This document shows positions 9,732 to 18,784 of a stretch of 64,000 bases of DNA, one piece after another. The stretch comes from Halopseudomonas maritima. GTDB taxonomy: Bacteria; Pseudomonadota; Gammaproteobacteria; Pseudomonadales; Pseudomonadaceae. Position 1 is the stretch's first letter; every line of letters begins with the position of its first letter. The stretch lies in NCBI RefSeq assembly GCF_021545785.1, contig NZ_CP079801.1, forward strand, positions 3,778,001 to 3,842,000. The letters run 5' to 3'. Position numbers and translations under genes: made by a program. A model generated the notes under the pieces. That model did no database searches, was not told the origin of the DNA, and worked only from the letters and a program-made list of their open reading frames with translations.

Positions 9732-10229
9732 ATGTCTAGCGTCACTTTGCGCGGTAACCCGATTTCCGTAGGCGGCCAGTTTCCGGCCAAGGGCGACAAC
9801 GCGCCGGCCTTCAGCCTGGTTGCCAAAGACTTGTCCGATGTCAGCCTCGCAAGCCTGGCGGGCAAGCGCAAGATTCTGAACATCTTCCCAAGCGTCGACA
9901 CACCGACCTGCGCCACGTCGGTACGCACCTTCAACAGCAAGGCCAGCGCGTTGAACAACACGGTCGTTCTGTGCATCTCAGCTGATCTGCCCTTTGCCCA
10001 GGCGCGTTTTTGCGGTGCAGAAGGCCTGGATAACGTGGTAAACCTGTCTACCATGCGTGGACGTGAGTTCGTACGTGCCTACGGCGTAGATATCGAGAAT
10101 GGGCCTCTGGCTGGTCTGACAGCCCGCGCCGTCGTGGTACTGGATGAGGACGATAAGGTGCTGCACAGTGAGCTGGTCAGTGAGATTGGCCAGGAGCCGA
10201 ACTACGAGGCGGCCTTGGCTGCTCTCTGA
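9732..10229 (+). CDS. tpx: Thiol peroxidase Tpx
   Basis: Tpx is an atypical 2-Cys peroxiredoxin that reduces H2O2 and organic hydroperoxides using thioredoxin. The 165-residue protein shows the peroxidatic Cys60 in PSVDTPTC with the supporting Thr57, and the resolving Cys94 in ARFCG, the Tpx-specific spacing. The ATG at 9732 has an excellent AAGGAG ribosome site nine bases upstream; longer in-frame readings back to 9624 have none. It is separated from tamB by 67 bases and converges on a sensor kinase gene. Confidence 0.96.
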   Translation: MSSVTLRGNPISVGGQFPAKGDNAPAFSLVAKDLSDVSLASLAGKRKILNIFPSVDTPTCATSVRTFNSKASALNNTVVLCISADLPFAQARFCGAEGLDNVVNLSTMRGREFVRAYGVDIENGPLAGLTARAVVVLDEDDKVLHSELVSEIGQEPNYEAALAAL

Positions 10230-10238
10230 GCCTGCCGA

Positions 10239-10264
10239 GCGGTCACGCGTTAGCGCGTGGCCGC
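10239..10264. terminator. Hairpin between tpx and the sensor kinase gene
   Basis: An 11-bp stem with one wobble pair (10239-10249 with 10254-10264) and a TTAG loop lies where the two genes converge. The loop contains the TAA stop codon of the kinase gene. The T tract is weak, so termination strength is uncertain. Confidence 0.5.
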
Positions 10265-12832
10265 TGTTCTTGCCCGTTGCAGTAGCTCCTCCAGAATCCC
10301 GACCAGTTTTTTCTCATTCACCGGCTTGTCCAGCCAGGCGATAGCCGTATCTTCAGCGTTGCCGTTGTACAGCAGGCGCTGGCCTTCCTCACAGTAAGCC
10401 GATACCACCAGAATGGGCAGCGCAGCTGTTGTCTGGTCCGTACGCAAGTCGCGGATCAGGGTCAGGCCGTGGCCGTCCTGTAGTCGCAGGTCGGTTAACA
10501 GTGCGGCGTATGTGTGTTCCCTAAGGTAGCCGCGTGCCTCCAACACACTGTTGGCGGTAGTGGCCTCATAGCCCGACTTGCGCACGATGAGCGCGATAAA
10601 GTCAGCGATCATGGGGTCATCATCGAGGATCAGGATGGCGCGTGAGCCGTCGGAACCATCACGCTCGGCAGACTCGCCATCTTCAGCTTCAATCGGCAGG
10701 CGTAGCCAGAAGGTAGCGCCATGCTCTGGCAGGGAGCTGAACCCAACCTCACCGTCCATTTGCTGAGCCAGCTCGCGAGTAATCGCCAGGCCGAGGCCTG
10801 TGCCTGCCTGTTCGCGGCGATCCGAGCCGTCTGCCTGGGCGAATTTACTGAATATCTGCGACTGGAAGGCCAGCGGGATGCCCTCACCCTGGTCGATGAC
10901 ATTTATCTGCACCTGTTCGCCCAGTCGTTCAATGGCCACGGTGACCACGCTGCCAGCGGGCGAGAACTTGATGGCATTGGAGAGATAGTTGTTGAGTATC
11001 TGGTGCAGGCGCATGCTGTCCACCCGTACCCAGCAATGGCAGTCGCCCTCGCGCTTCAGTGTGATATCGCGGCTGATGGCGAACGCCTGGTTGGCGTTCA
11101 GTGCTTCGTCTATCAGCTCGGTCAGGGCATAGGGGCGCATGTCAAATTTCATCTTGCCTGCTGCCAGTTTCTCCATGTCGAGCAGGTCGTTGATCAGTAA
11201 ATTCAGACGCTGGCTATTGCTCTCGGCAATGGTCAGCATGCGCGCCATCGCTTCTGGTACTTCTCCGAGGGTGCCGCTATTGACGATTGCCAGGGCGCCT
11301 GAAATGGAGGTGAGGGGAGTGCGCAGCTCGTGACTGACCGTGGAGACAAATTGACTCTTGAGCTGCTCCACACGCTTGGATTCGGTCAGGTCAAGCATGG
11401 TCCCGCTGACGCGCAGGGCTTTGCCTTGTTCGTCGCGCTGAATGATGCCGCGCAGCAACACTGGAATGCTCTGGCCGCCTTGATGGGTCAAGCGGGTTTC
11501 AACCGAAAAAGTGTCCCGCTCGGACTGCATGACTTCGCGCAAGGTGCTCAGCAGTTCATGGCGAGCTTGCGGTACCAGCACCGACTGCCATCGGTGCAGC
11601 GAGTGGGCTTCGCCCTGGGGCGGATAGCCGATCATCTGCCAGGCCCGGTCTGAGGCCATGAACTGCCAGCTCTGCATATCGACGTCCCACCAGCCGTCAT
11701 TGCTACCCTGCAACGCCAGACGTTTACGCTCCTCGCTTAGCCGCAGCGCATCATTGCTGGCGCGTAGCTTGCGGGTCATCTGATGGGCAATGCGCTCGGC
11801 CTGCTCGCGGCGCAGCACCAGCATGGAGGCGAGGGCGAACAGCAACAGGGCAGCGGCCAGCCCCAGTAGTAATATCCAGGGGCTGGCGGCAGAACTGCGT
11901 TCAAAGTTGGGAGTGCTGGCGAAGTCCAGACGCCAGTCGCGGCCGTAGAATTGCAAGTTCAGACTGCGCTGGTAAAGCGCTTTTTCGCTGCCCGGAGTCA
12001 GGTCGCTGTACAGCTGGGGAAACTCCAGACCGTCTGCTGTATCAGTGATGCGATAGCGCACCCCTGGAGTGCGTGAGCCGAGGATGCCATCGAGCAGATC
12101 ACCCATGCGATAAGGGCTGTAGATAAATCCGCGCAAAGCGCGTTGGCGTTGCTCGGAGGTATTTAGCGACGCGCCGCGATGATAGATGGGCGTGTACATG
12201 AGAATCCCGGCCTGTACCTCACCATGGGTCTCTTGCAGTAGGCGCACCGGCCCGGTCACGCGCGTTTCGCCGCTCTCGGTGGCAGCCTGCATGGCTTGGC
12301 GACGAACCGGTTCGGAAAACATGTCGTAGCCAAAGGCTGCGAGATTCCGCCCCTGGAAGGGCTCCAGATAGAGAACGGCGGTATAGAAGGGGCGCGGCCC
12401 TGGGGGGTGCACCGCAAAATCGGCGAAGCCTTCAGCGCGCACGGCGCTTTCAAAGGCCTCCAGCGTCAACGGGGGGACCACCTGTGCGTAACCGACACCG
12501 AGGATGCCAGGGTAATTCTCAGCCAACCGCAAGCGCTCGACCATGATGCGCCATTCGTTGCGCGATACCTGCCCACTGGCATCCATCAGGCCTGCGCCAC
12601 CGAGCAGTATCTGCTCGTGGTGAATCATGCGCTTGCGGATCGCCTGGGCGATGTCGTTGGTCAGCAGGGTGAACTCACGGTCCGCTGCGTCGCGCTCGCG
12701 CTCATTCTGATACTGCCAGACCAGCACGGTTGCCAGCAGCACGATCGCAGCAAGACACCAGGCAATGGCGTTCTTGCGGCTGACAAAGGCGCGTCCCGGC
12801 GTGAAGGTAGAGATAGCACGACTTGCAGGCAT
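10250..12832 (-). CDS. CHASE-PAS hybrid sensor histidine kinase
   Basis: An 860-residue inner-membrane hybrid kinase. Order seen: TM1 (about 21-40), a periplasmic CHASE ligand-sensing domain (about 75-260, with the FYTAVLYLEP and GYDMFSEPVRR blocks), TM2 (about 317-341), a PAS domain (about 365-485), HisKA with phospho-acceptor His501 in the SHELRTP motif, HATPase_c with N box and GTGLGLAI G2 box, and a C-terminal receiver with Asp781 as likely phospho-acceptor (LLTDLRL) and an acidic DDDP cluster. No Hpt domain or separate DNA-binding regulator is adjacent, so the phosphorelay partner is elsewhere. CHASE ligands are typically small organic molecules; none can be named here. It could influence biofilm or two-component signalling, but that is speculation. 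Confidence 0.9.
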   Translation of the reverse strand: MPASRAISTFTPGRAFVSRKNAIAWCLAAIVLLATVLVWQYQNERERDAADREFTLLTNDIAQAIRKRMIHHEQILLGGAGLMDASGQVSRNEWRIMVERLRLAENYPGILGVGYAQVVPPLTLEAFESAVRAEGFADFAVHPPGPRPFYTAVLYLEPFQGRNLAAFGYDMFSEPVRRQAMQAATESGETRVTGPVRLLQETHGEVQAGILMYTPIYHRGASLNTSEQRQRALRGFIYSPYRMGDLLDGILGSRTPGVRYRITDTADGLEFPQLYSDLTPGSEKALYQRSLNLQFYGRDWRLDFASTPNFERSSAASPWILLLGLAAALLLFALASMLVLRREQAERIAHQMTRKLRASNDALRLSEERKRLALQGSNDGWWDVDMQSWQFMASDRAWQMIGYPPQGEAHSLHRWQSVLVPQARHELLSTLREVMQSERDTFSVETRLTHQGGQSIPVLLRGIIQRDEQGKALRVSGTMLDLTESKRVEQLKSQFVSTVSHELRTPLTSISGALAIVNSGTLGEVPEAMARMLTIAESNSQRLNLLINDLLDMEKLAAGKMKFDMRPYALTELIDEALNANQAFAISRDITLKREGDCHCWVRVDSMRLHQILNNYLSNAIKFSPAGSVVTVAIERLGEQVQINVIDQGEGIPLAFQSQIFSKFAQADGSDRREQAGTGLGLAITRELAQQMDGEVGFSSLPEHGATFWLRLPIEAEDGESAERDGSDGSRAILILDDDPMIADFIALIVRKSGYEATTANSVLEARGYLREHTYAALLTDLRLQDGHGLTLIRDLRTDQTTAALPILVVSAYCEEGQRLLYNGNAEDTAIAWLDKPVNEKKLVGILEELLQRARTAATR

Positions 12833-13358
12833 AGATATAACAGTTTCTTGTCGCAGGGCTGATTGTGTCCATTGCGTATCTTAGTTGGCTGACGCATCGG
12901 CTGCAGCAGATAATGGATCTTCAACGCTATTTCATGATGATTCTGTAACCCAAGTGGCAAAAACGGCGCCGTTATGACCTGGATAGTCGTCCGGCCAGCA
13001 AGGTGACGTTCAACGCAGCCCTATGTGTGGTAGCGGTTTACTCATGCGCAATGCAGTACAACGGCACGCAGTTTGGGAGGGGCCGTTGGAGCGGGTTCTG
13101 AATAGATACCACAGGGTGCGATGTCGATTGGGTGCTCTGTTTATGCAGCTAAAAACAATTTGACCTTAAAGCCTACTTCAATCCTAGAGTGGGTTAGCGG
13201 CCAGGGTAACACTCGTACACATCGGCTAGTAAGTTCGCCATGGCGCGGCGCTGTAGGGTTTGACGCTAGCGGCTTTTAGGGTGTGCCCCTGTCGTGAGTG
13301 AAGGCGCTCTGCCATCGTTGGCAGCCTCGTAATCTGCATGATCACAGGAGATACGAAA
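12833..13358. other. Intergenic region, 526 bases
   Basis: This gap separates the divergent kinase and hydrolase genes and must hold both promoters. No RNA gene, clear hairpin terminator or convincing small gene was found. A TTGACC-like -35 element occurs near 13162, without a good -10 at the right spacing. The DNA becomes noticeably richer in A and T toward 13150. Confidence 0.4.
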
Positions 13359-14189
13359 ATGGGTTATGTCACAACAAAAGACGGAGTCGAAATTTTCTAT
13401 AAGGATTGGGGGCCGAAGGATGCGCAGGTGGTTTTCTTCCACCATGGGTGGCCACTGAGTAGCGACGACTGGGATGCCCAGATGCTGTTCTTTTTAGCGA
13501 AGGGATTTCGAGTTGTTGCTCACGACCGTCGCGGACATGGGCGATCCAGCCAGGTGTGGGATGGGCATGACATGGATCACTACGCTGACGATGTAGCGGC
13601 GGTTGTTAGCCATCTCGGAGTGCAAAAGGCTATCCATATTGGGCACTCCACGGGCGGTGGCGAGGTCATTCATTACATCGCACGACATCGAGAAGACGCC
13701 GTTCCAAAGGCGGTCATCATCAGCGCGGTACCTCCGCTGATGGTCAAAACAGAGAGCAATCCTGGCGGGCTCCCGAAAGAGGTGTTTGATGATATGCAGG
13801 CCCAGCTAGCTGCAAACCGCGCCCAGTTCTATCGAGATATCCCCGCTGGACCATTTTATGGATACAACCGTCCCGGTGCGGAACCATCTGAGGGCATTAT
13901 CGCTAATTGGTGGCGTCAGGGCATGATGGGAGGGGCGAAGGCTCACTACGACGGTATCGTGGCGTTTTCTCAGACGGACTTTACTGCTGCGCTCGAAAGT
14001 ATCGACATCCCGGTTTTGGTCCTACATGGTGACGATGATCAAATTGTGCCTTACGAGAACTCAGGGGTTCTTTCAGCTCAACTGCTGTCTAATAGCACCC
14101 TTAAGATATATCCGGGGTTCTCTCACGGAATGCCGACAATAAATGCCGATACCATTAATTCCGATATTCTGGCGTTTATCGGAAGCTGA
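13359..14189 (+). CDS. Alpha/beta hydrolase, non-heme chloroperoxidase type
   Basis: A 276-residue cytoplasmic alpha/beta hydrolase of the cofactor-free haloperoxidase/esterase group. The catalytic triad is readable: nucleophile Ser97 in GHSTGG, an Asp in the VLHGDDDQIVP segment (about 226-227), and His256 in GFSHGMP. The oxyanion segment HHGWPLS lies at 29-34. Such enzymes hydrolyse esters and can halogenate through peracids in vitro; the natural substrate is unknown. The ATG follows ACAGGAGATA; an earlier start at 13338 lacks a site. The gene stands alone, ends at its own terminator, and lies in DNA that looks more AT-rich than the surroundings, suggesting recent acquisition. Confidence 0.88.
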   Translation: MGYVTTKDGVEIFYKDWGPKDAQVVFFHHGWPLSSDDWDAQMLFFLAKGFRVVAHDRRGHGRSSQVWDGHDMDHYADDVAAVVSHLGVQKAIHIGHSTGGGEVIHYIARHREDAVPKAVIISAVPPLMVKTESNPGGLPKEVFDDMQAQLAANRAQFYRDIPAGPFYGYNRPGAEPSEGIIANWWRQGMMGGAKAHYDGIVAFSQTDFTAALESIDIPVLVLHGDDDQIVPYENSGVLSAQLLSNSTLKIYPGFSHGMPTINADTINSDILAFIGS

Positions 14190-14200
14190 CGTTTACCTCG

Positions 14201-14236
14201 ACGCGAGAGCCTAGGAGGTTTCTTCTAGGCTCTTTG
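14201..14236 (+). terminator. Terminator after the chloroperoxidase-like gene
   Basis: A nine-bp stem (AGAGCCTAG pairing with CTAGGCTCT) with a T-rich loop sits some 15 bases after the stop codon and is followed by a short T run. Confidence 0.75.
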
Positions 14237-14579
14237 CAGCGTAAGAGGCAAAAGATGTTCGAAGTGCCACTGGTACTGGCTCAGAACGACTGTGCAAGTA
14301 TCTAATTTCCTGGTTCTGCGAATTCTGAAGTGGCTCTGAACGTTTTCAGAAAGGTAACGGGACGTTTCTTTCTCCTGACTGATCTTTTGTTCCTCTTGAT
14401 GCGGCCAAGCCCGCAAGCACGGAGGACAATATATTGTGTTGAATTTGAATGTTTGTGTGGACACCCAAATGCTGCGCTGTGCCTCTGAGCACCATGCATA
14501 TAAGTTCGCATAATATATATTATGTTAAATATCGTATTCTTCAGCCCAAGGGGCTTTGGCTTGCTTGCTTCTGGTTTTC
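14237..14579. other. AT-rich intergenic region, about 340 bases
   Basis: This stretch holds an unusually AT-rich segment (about 14430-14545, including TATATATTATGTT runs) and no recognisable gene. It could be degenerate DNA left by the event that brought in the neighbouring hydrolase. Small reading frames present on both strands look random in codon use. Confidence 0.4.
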
Positions 14580-15374
14580 CTACTCCAGCGCACAATCGCG
14601 CTGGCTAACAGGTTCGCCTGACATCTGGTTACGCAACAACCTTTTGATCAGCTCGATACGTGGCTGGTTGTCAGGCGCGCTACGCAACGCTATTACCAGT
14701 GGCAAGTCAGGTAAACGCTTGATGACCTTCAGCTCACCAGCGCCCTCTTTGTCGGCGAGGTATTGCAGTACCGTGGGGTCGGTTATGGCCAGGTCGAAGC
14801 GTTCGGCCGCGAGCATTTTTAAAAGCGATAGATCGCTGGTGGCTCCGCTGTCTGTGTTGACTGCGTACTGCTGCATCAGGGCATGCACATTGGCTGGATA
14901 GGCGTAACTGTTTACCACGCCGATGCGATAACGCTCGAATAGCTGTGGCAAGTCGTCCGGTGCAATCTCACTGTCGGCTAGCCCCATCACCGCCAAATTG
15001 GACGAGGCAACCGGATGGGACTGCACAAATCCGCTTCTGACCTCCTCCGGCCAAGCCGGAAAATAGCCAAGATAGTCACTGTCACGCGCGATTTCCTGCG
15101 CGCGCCGCCAAGGATAGAACTCCACCTGCAGCTCGATGTTGCATTGTCTTAGCACGTTGCGCAGGTTTTGGATGGCGTTGCCGCCGTTGTTCATTCGGGA
15201 GCTGGCGTACGGCTCCCACTCAAGCGATGTGATGCGCCAGACGTGCGGTGCTTGGGCACTGGCCTTGCACCAGCTGAACAACAGTGCCGCTATTACTAGT
15301 GAGGCAGGCAGTAGATAGTGTCGGCGCTGTAGATACATGGGTGTCAGGCTTTTTTCGGCTGGTCCAGACAGCAA
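14580..15374 (-). CDS. Extracytoplasmic solute-binding protein, SBP_bac_3-like
   Basis: A 264-residue secreted protein with a hydrophobic signal segment (about 20-40, with KASAQA as a likely cleavage site). The mature part resembles the amino-acid-binding family 3 fold: an N-terminal WRITSLEWEPY strand, a central YRIGVVNSY hinge and the FDLAITDP segment. Many such pseudomonad proteins stand alone and are not part of an ABC transporter, and here no permease or ATPase is nearby. A second in-frame ATG (residue 13) would give a more standard signal peptide. Its ligand cannot be predicted. It lies 21 bases downstream of the LysR gene on the same strand and may share its transcript. Confidence 0.75.
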   Translation of the reverse strand: MLSGPAEKSLTPMYLQRRHYLLPASLVIAALLFSWCKASAQAPHVWRITSLEWEPYASSRMNNGGNAIQNLRNVLRQCNIELQVEFYPWRRAQEIARDSDYLGYFPAWPEEVRSGFVQSHPVASSNLAVMGLADSEIAPDDLPQLFERYRIGVVNSYAYPANVHALMQQYAVNTDSGATSDLSLLKMLAAERFDLAITDPTVLQYLADKEGAGELKVIKRLPDLPLVIALRSAPDNQPRIELIKRLLRNQMSGEPVSQRDCALE

Positions 15375-15395
15375 GGATAGCAGTCACACTGTGCC

Positions 15396-16271
15396 TTAGG
15401 GCGCGGTCAACAGGCTCTCGCGGAGCCAGCTGGCGGCGGGCCCAAGGGGGCGTTGCCGTGACCAAATGACTTCCAGCGCCTGTTGTCGCGGCCAGCCAGG
15501 GACGTTCAACTGAGTCAAGCGCCCCGCCGCGTAGTTATCGACCAACCAGCGCGGCAGGCTCGCCCAACCGAACCCCAGAACCGCCAGGTCCAGCAGTATT
15601 AGATAGTTGGGGGCACTCCAGCTGCGTATGCTGCCCGCTGTTTGCTCTTCGCTTTGCCGGCTTTTGCTAAGCGTGTTCAAGCGTAATGCCCGGTGCAACC
15701 CGAGTTGGCCAAGATCAACGCTGGAGACCCTTGCCAGCGGGTGTTCATTGGCTACATACAGAGCAAACTCGGCCCGTTCGTTGACGCTGGCGCGGCCTAT
15801 TTCCGGCGGGTGGGCACCGGTGCTGGGCAGCAGGCCGAGCGTCCCTCTGCCGCTGCTGATAAGGCTCACTATGTCCTCATGTTCGGCAAAAATGCATTCA
15901 AACTCCAGCTCGGGAAAACGCTCTGCCAGCTCCCGCAGCCGCGCGCTGTAGTGCGCTGACTGATAGGCGTCCGACAGTACCAGCGTCAGGCGCGGTTCCA
16001 GGCCGGCCGACAGCGCGTGAGCCGCTTGCTGTAGCTGCTCTGCCGCCGCTAGTACGCTGTTGGCATGGCGTAGTAGCCCCTGCCCTGCCTCGCTCAACAC
16101 CGGGGATTTGGCACTGCGGTCGAAGAGTGTTACGCCCAGGTCGATTTCCAGCCGGGCAATCGCTTCGCTGACGGTGGACTGGCTTTTGCCCAGGCGTCGT
16201 GCAGCTGCGCTGAAGCTGCCCAGGCTGGCGGCTTGGGTAAAGGCTTCGAGGGATTCGGGAGACAGCTTCAT
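15396..16271 (-). CDS. LysR-family transcriptional regulator
   Basis: A 291-residue regulator with the LysR winged helix-turn-helix at residues 1-60 (FTQAASLGSFSAAARRLGKS, SQSTVSEAIARLE) and a periplasmic-binding-like effector domain after about residue 90. It is divergent from a PACE efflux gene with 83 bases between starts, the same arrangement as AceR/AceI in Acinetobacter, where a LysR protein activates the efflux pump. A perfect inverted repeat with T-N11-A geometry touches its start codon, which suggests autoregulation. The inducer is unknown. Confidence 0.9.
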   Translation of the reverse strand: MKLSPESLEAFTQAASLGSFSAAARRLGKSQSTVSEAIARLEIDLGVTLFDRSAKSPVLSEAGQGLLRHANSVLAAAEQLQQAAHALSAGLEPRLTLVLSDAYQSAHYSARLRELAERFPELEFECIFAEHEDIVSLISSGRGTLGLLPSTGAHPPEIGRASVNERAEFALYVANEHPLARVSSVDLGQLGLHRALRLNTLSKSRQSEEQTAGSIRSWSAPNYLILLDLAVLGFGWASLPRWLVDNYAAGRLTQLNVPGWPRQQALEVIWSRQRPLGPAASWLRESLLTAP

Positions 16272-16286
16272 ATCGGTTTAGCCGAT
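16272..16286. promoter_or_regulatory. Probable LysR operator
   Basis: The 15-base palindrome ATCGG-N5-CCGAT contains the T-N11-A core of LysR binding sites (T16273, A16285). It begins one base upstream of the lysR ATG and lies in the divergent promoter region shared with the PACE efflux gene. Confidence 0.5.
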
Positions 16287-16354
16287 GGTTGCTAACTTCT
16301 AACTGCAGGATAGACCGTAGAAAATGCACCTGTCGAATGATAGGAGTCTTTTCC

Positions 16355-16804
16355 ATGAGTGTGGCTGTTGTGGTGCCTCGCAAATCTTTGTCTGAACGGG
16401 TCGTCCATGCCTTGTTGTTCGAGGGGGTGGCGGTAGTGCTGTTTTCACCGCTGGTGGCCCTGGTCAGCGACAAGTCGTTGGCTCACAGCGGTGTGCTGAC
16501 GGTGATGATGTCGTTTATTGCTGTGCTCTGGAACATGGTTTTCACTGCGGGGTTTGAGGCGCTGGAGCGCCGGCGTGGCTGGCGACGCACCCTGCGCCTG
16601 CGTCTGGCCCATGCGTGTCTGTTTGAGGTGGGCCTGATCGTGGCGCTGGTGCCGATGATTGCCTGGTGGATGCAGGTTGATCTGCTGCAGGCGCTGATGC
16701 TGGATATCGGCCTGGTTATGCTGTTTCTGCCTTACACGCTTGTGTTCAACTGGTTATACGATCGATATCGCCCGCGCCTTTTGGCCTCCAGACAGCAGGT
16801 TTGA
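16355..16804 (+). CDS. PACE-family multidrug/biguanide efflux transporter
   Basis: A 149-residue inner-membrane protein with four predicted helices arranged as two BTP (bacterial transmembrane pair) repeats: KSLSERVVHALLFEGVAVVLF, then MSFIAVLWNMVFTAGFEALERRRG in the first half, and LRLAHACLFEVGLIVALVPMIAWW, then DIGLVMLFLPYTLVFNWLYDR in the second. The conserved acidic residue in helix 1 (Glu in LLFEG) and the W/N residues in helix 2 match the chlorhexidine-exporting AceI family. ATG 16355 has a TAGGAG ribosome site. The divergent LysR gene supports inducible efflux. Natural substrates of such pumps are thought to be small polyamines. Confidence 0.9.
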   Translation: MSVAVVVPRKSLSERVVHALLFEGVAVVLFSPLVALVSDKSLAHSGVLTVMMSFIAVLWNMVFTAGFEALERRRGWRRTLRLRLAHACLFEVGLIVALVPMIAWWMQVDLLQALMLDIGLVMLFLPYTLVFNWLYDRYRPRLLASRQQV

Positions 16805-16888
16805 CATTCACTGTGCCAATCTGGGTTGACGCTCCCCTGCCCCTGGGGATTAATGCGGACACTGACCGCACAATAATAAGGATCGCGC

Positions 16889-17857
16889 ATGTACAGTGTT
16901 GACGACATTCAACTGGAGCATCGCCTGATTGACGGCGTAAACACGCGTATTGCCAGCGTTGGCGAGGGGCCGGTGGCGCTGTTGATTCATGGCTGGCCAG
17001 AGTGCTGGTACTCCTGGCGGCCGCAAATGGTAGCGTTGGCCAACGCCGGATTTCGCGCCGTTGCGCCGGACATGCCCGGGTTTGGCGAGACCGCAGCGCT
17101 GCCGCAGATTGCGGATTACAACGCAAATCGCATCGCCGCCTTTATGCAGGCGCTGATCGGTTACGCCAACAACGGCCAGCCAGTACTGCTGGTAGGCCAC
17201 GACTGGGGCGCGATCAACTGCTGGCAGTTTGTGCAGCTGCACCCGGAACTCGTTGAACGTCTGGTCATCATGAGTGTGCCGCTGCGACCGGTTGCCGATA
17301 TTCCGCCTATTGAGTTTTTGCGGGAGTACTTTGCTGGCAATTTCTTTTATCAGGTCTATTTCCAGGAACCGGGCGTGGCCGAGGCCGAATTTGACGCCGA
17401 CCCCGAGGGCATCCTGCGCGCGCTTTATTGCTCGCCTGACACGCCGCGCCATCCGCCGGTTCTGGGCAAGGCCTTGTCCGAGGGCGGTGGCTGGATTGGT
17501 CGACTGGGTGTGCCCAAGGTACAGCCGGGCTGGCTGAGCGACGACATGCTGGCGTACTACCTGGAGGCCTATCGGCACAGCGGTTTTGCCGGCGGGATAA
17601 ACTACTACCGCAATCTGGACGAGAACTGGCGGCAGTTGCTGCCGCTGCGCAACAAGGTGATCGCCTGTCCGGTGCTGTTTTTGGCTGGCAGTGATGACAT
17701 GGTCATCCAGGGCGCAGATGAAGCGGCCCTGCGCGAGATGATGGGTGCCCGCGTGCCGCAGCTGGAGATAGCCTTGTACCCGCGAATTGGGCATTGGCTG
17801 CAAAACGAGGCCGCCGAGCAGGTCAACGGTGACCTGCTGGCGTTTGCTAAAGCCTGA
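16889..17857 (+). CDS. Epoxide hydrolase-like alpha/beta hydrolase
   Basis: A 322-residue cytoplasmic hydrolase of the soluble epoxide hydrolase family. The oxyanion motif HGWPECWYSWR (34-44) is the sEH signature. The nucleophile is Asp105 in GHDWGA, not Ser, and the acid/base pair is the Asp in LAGSDDM plus the His in RIGHWLQ. The cap carries the conserved YFQEPGVAE segment, whose Tyr normally polarises the epoxide oxygen. The reaction is expected to be epoxide to vicinal diol; haloalkane dehalogenase is less likely because of the sEH cap. The gene appears monocistronic, with a hairpin after it. Confidence 0.9.
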   Translation: MYSVDDIQLEHRLIDGVNTRIASVGEGPVALLIHGWPECWYSWRPQMVALANAGFRAVAPDMPGFGETAALPQIADYNANRIAAFMQALIGYANNGQPVLLVGHDWGAINCWQFVQLHPELVERLVIMSVPLRPVADIPPIEFLREYFAGNFFYQVYFQEPGVAEAEFDADPEGILRALYCSPDTPRHPPVLGKALSEGGGWIGRLGVPKVQPGWLSDDMLAYYLEAYRHSGFAGGINYYRNLDENWRQLLPLRNKVIACPVLFLAGSDDMVIQGADEAALREMMGARVPQLEIALYPRIGHWLQNEAAEQVNGDLLAFAKA

Positions 17858-17866
17858 GTCGAGTTT

Positions 17867-17891
17867 CCCCAGCCCCGATAAGGGGCTGGGG
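17867..17891. terminator. Hairpin between epoxide hydrolase and cyoE
   Basis: A perfect 10-bp GC-rich stem (17867-17876 with 17882-17891) with a five-base loop lies between the converging genes. It lacks a strong T tract on either side, so it may act as a bidirectional or transcript-stabilising hairpin. Confidence 0.6.
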
Positions 17892-17893
17892 CG

Positions 17894-18784
17894 TTACAGG
17901 CCGGTAAACAGCAAGGGCGTAGGGACGGCGCGAAAATCAATCGACATCATCAGGCTCAGCGCGGTGATGGCGATGATCGAGAAGCCGAACAGCTTGCGCG
18001 CCCAGACCCGGTCATCGACCTCCTCCCGGTAGCCGGACAGCGCAATCAAGAGCCACCAGATACTGACCAGCAGGGCAATGACCAGGTACCCGTAACCGGC
18101 AAACCCGGACAGCGTCAGCATCAGCGCCGCGGCTGCAAAGGCGAGGATGTACCAGACGATATGCTGTTTGGTGACCCGAATGCCCTCTTTAACCGGCAAC
18201 ACCGGAATACCGGCTGCGCTGTAATCATCGAAGCGGAAGATGGCAATCGCGTAGGAATGCGGCATTTGCCAGAGGCAGAAGATCAACAGCAGCAGCGCCG
18301 CACCGGTATCGAACTGCCCCGTTACAGCGCAGTAGCCCACCACTGGCGGCATGGCTCCAGACAGGCTGCCGACCAAGGTGCCGTAGACCGAGCGGCGCTT
18401 CATCCAGAGGCTGTACACCCCGACGTAGATAAAAAAGCCGAAGGCCGCCAGCGCGGTGGCTACCGGCGTGGTGTACCACCAGAGTAAGCCAAAGCCTGCC
18501 ACGCCCAACACGATGCCGTGCGTCACTGCCGCCAGCAGTGAAATTTGCCCGGTGACCAGCACCCTGCCCCGTGTGCGTTGCATATGACCATCAATATCGC
18601 GATCAATGCAGTTATTCATCACACAGCCACTGGCAACCACCAGCGACAGCCCAACCACGGTAGCCAGCAGCAGGCCGAGATCGATCTGCCCCTGGGCGGC
18701 AAGGAAGTAGCCCCCCGCCACCGCTATCAGGTTGCCAAAGATGATGCCGGGCTTGGTGACCAGCAGGTAACGTTTGAGTTTCAC
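17894..18784 (-). CDS. cyoE: Protoheme IX farnesyltransferase CyoE
   Basis: CyoE farnesylates heme b to make heme o for the bo3 oxidase. The 296-residue UbiA-family membrane protein has about nine helices. The prenyl-diphosphate-binding Asp-rich motif is seen as NNCIDRDIDGHMQRTRGR, with the second conserved region as YSLWMKRRSVYGTLVGSLSGAMPP. The start is GTG, overlapping the cyoD stop by four bases, so it is translationally coupled. It is the last gene of the cyoABCDE operon. Confidence 0.96.
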   Translation of the reverse strand: MKLKRYLLVTKPGIIFGNLIAVAGGYFLAAQGQIDLGLLLATVVGLSLVVASGCVMNNCIDRDIDGHMQRTRGRVLVTGQISLLAAVTHGIVLGVAGFGLLWWYTTPVATALAAFGFFIYVGVYSLWMKRRSVYGTLVGSLSGAMPPVVGYCAVTGQFDTGAALLLLIFCLWQMPHSYAIAIFRFDDYSAAGIPVLPVKEGIRVTKQHIVWYILAFAAAALMLTLSGFAGYGYLVIALLVSIWWLLIALSGYREEVDDRVWARKLFGFSIIAITALSLMMSIDFRAVPTPLLFTGL

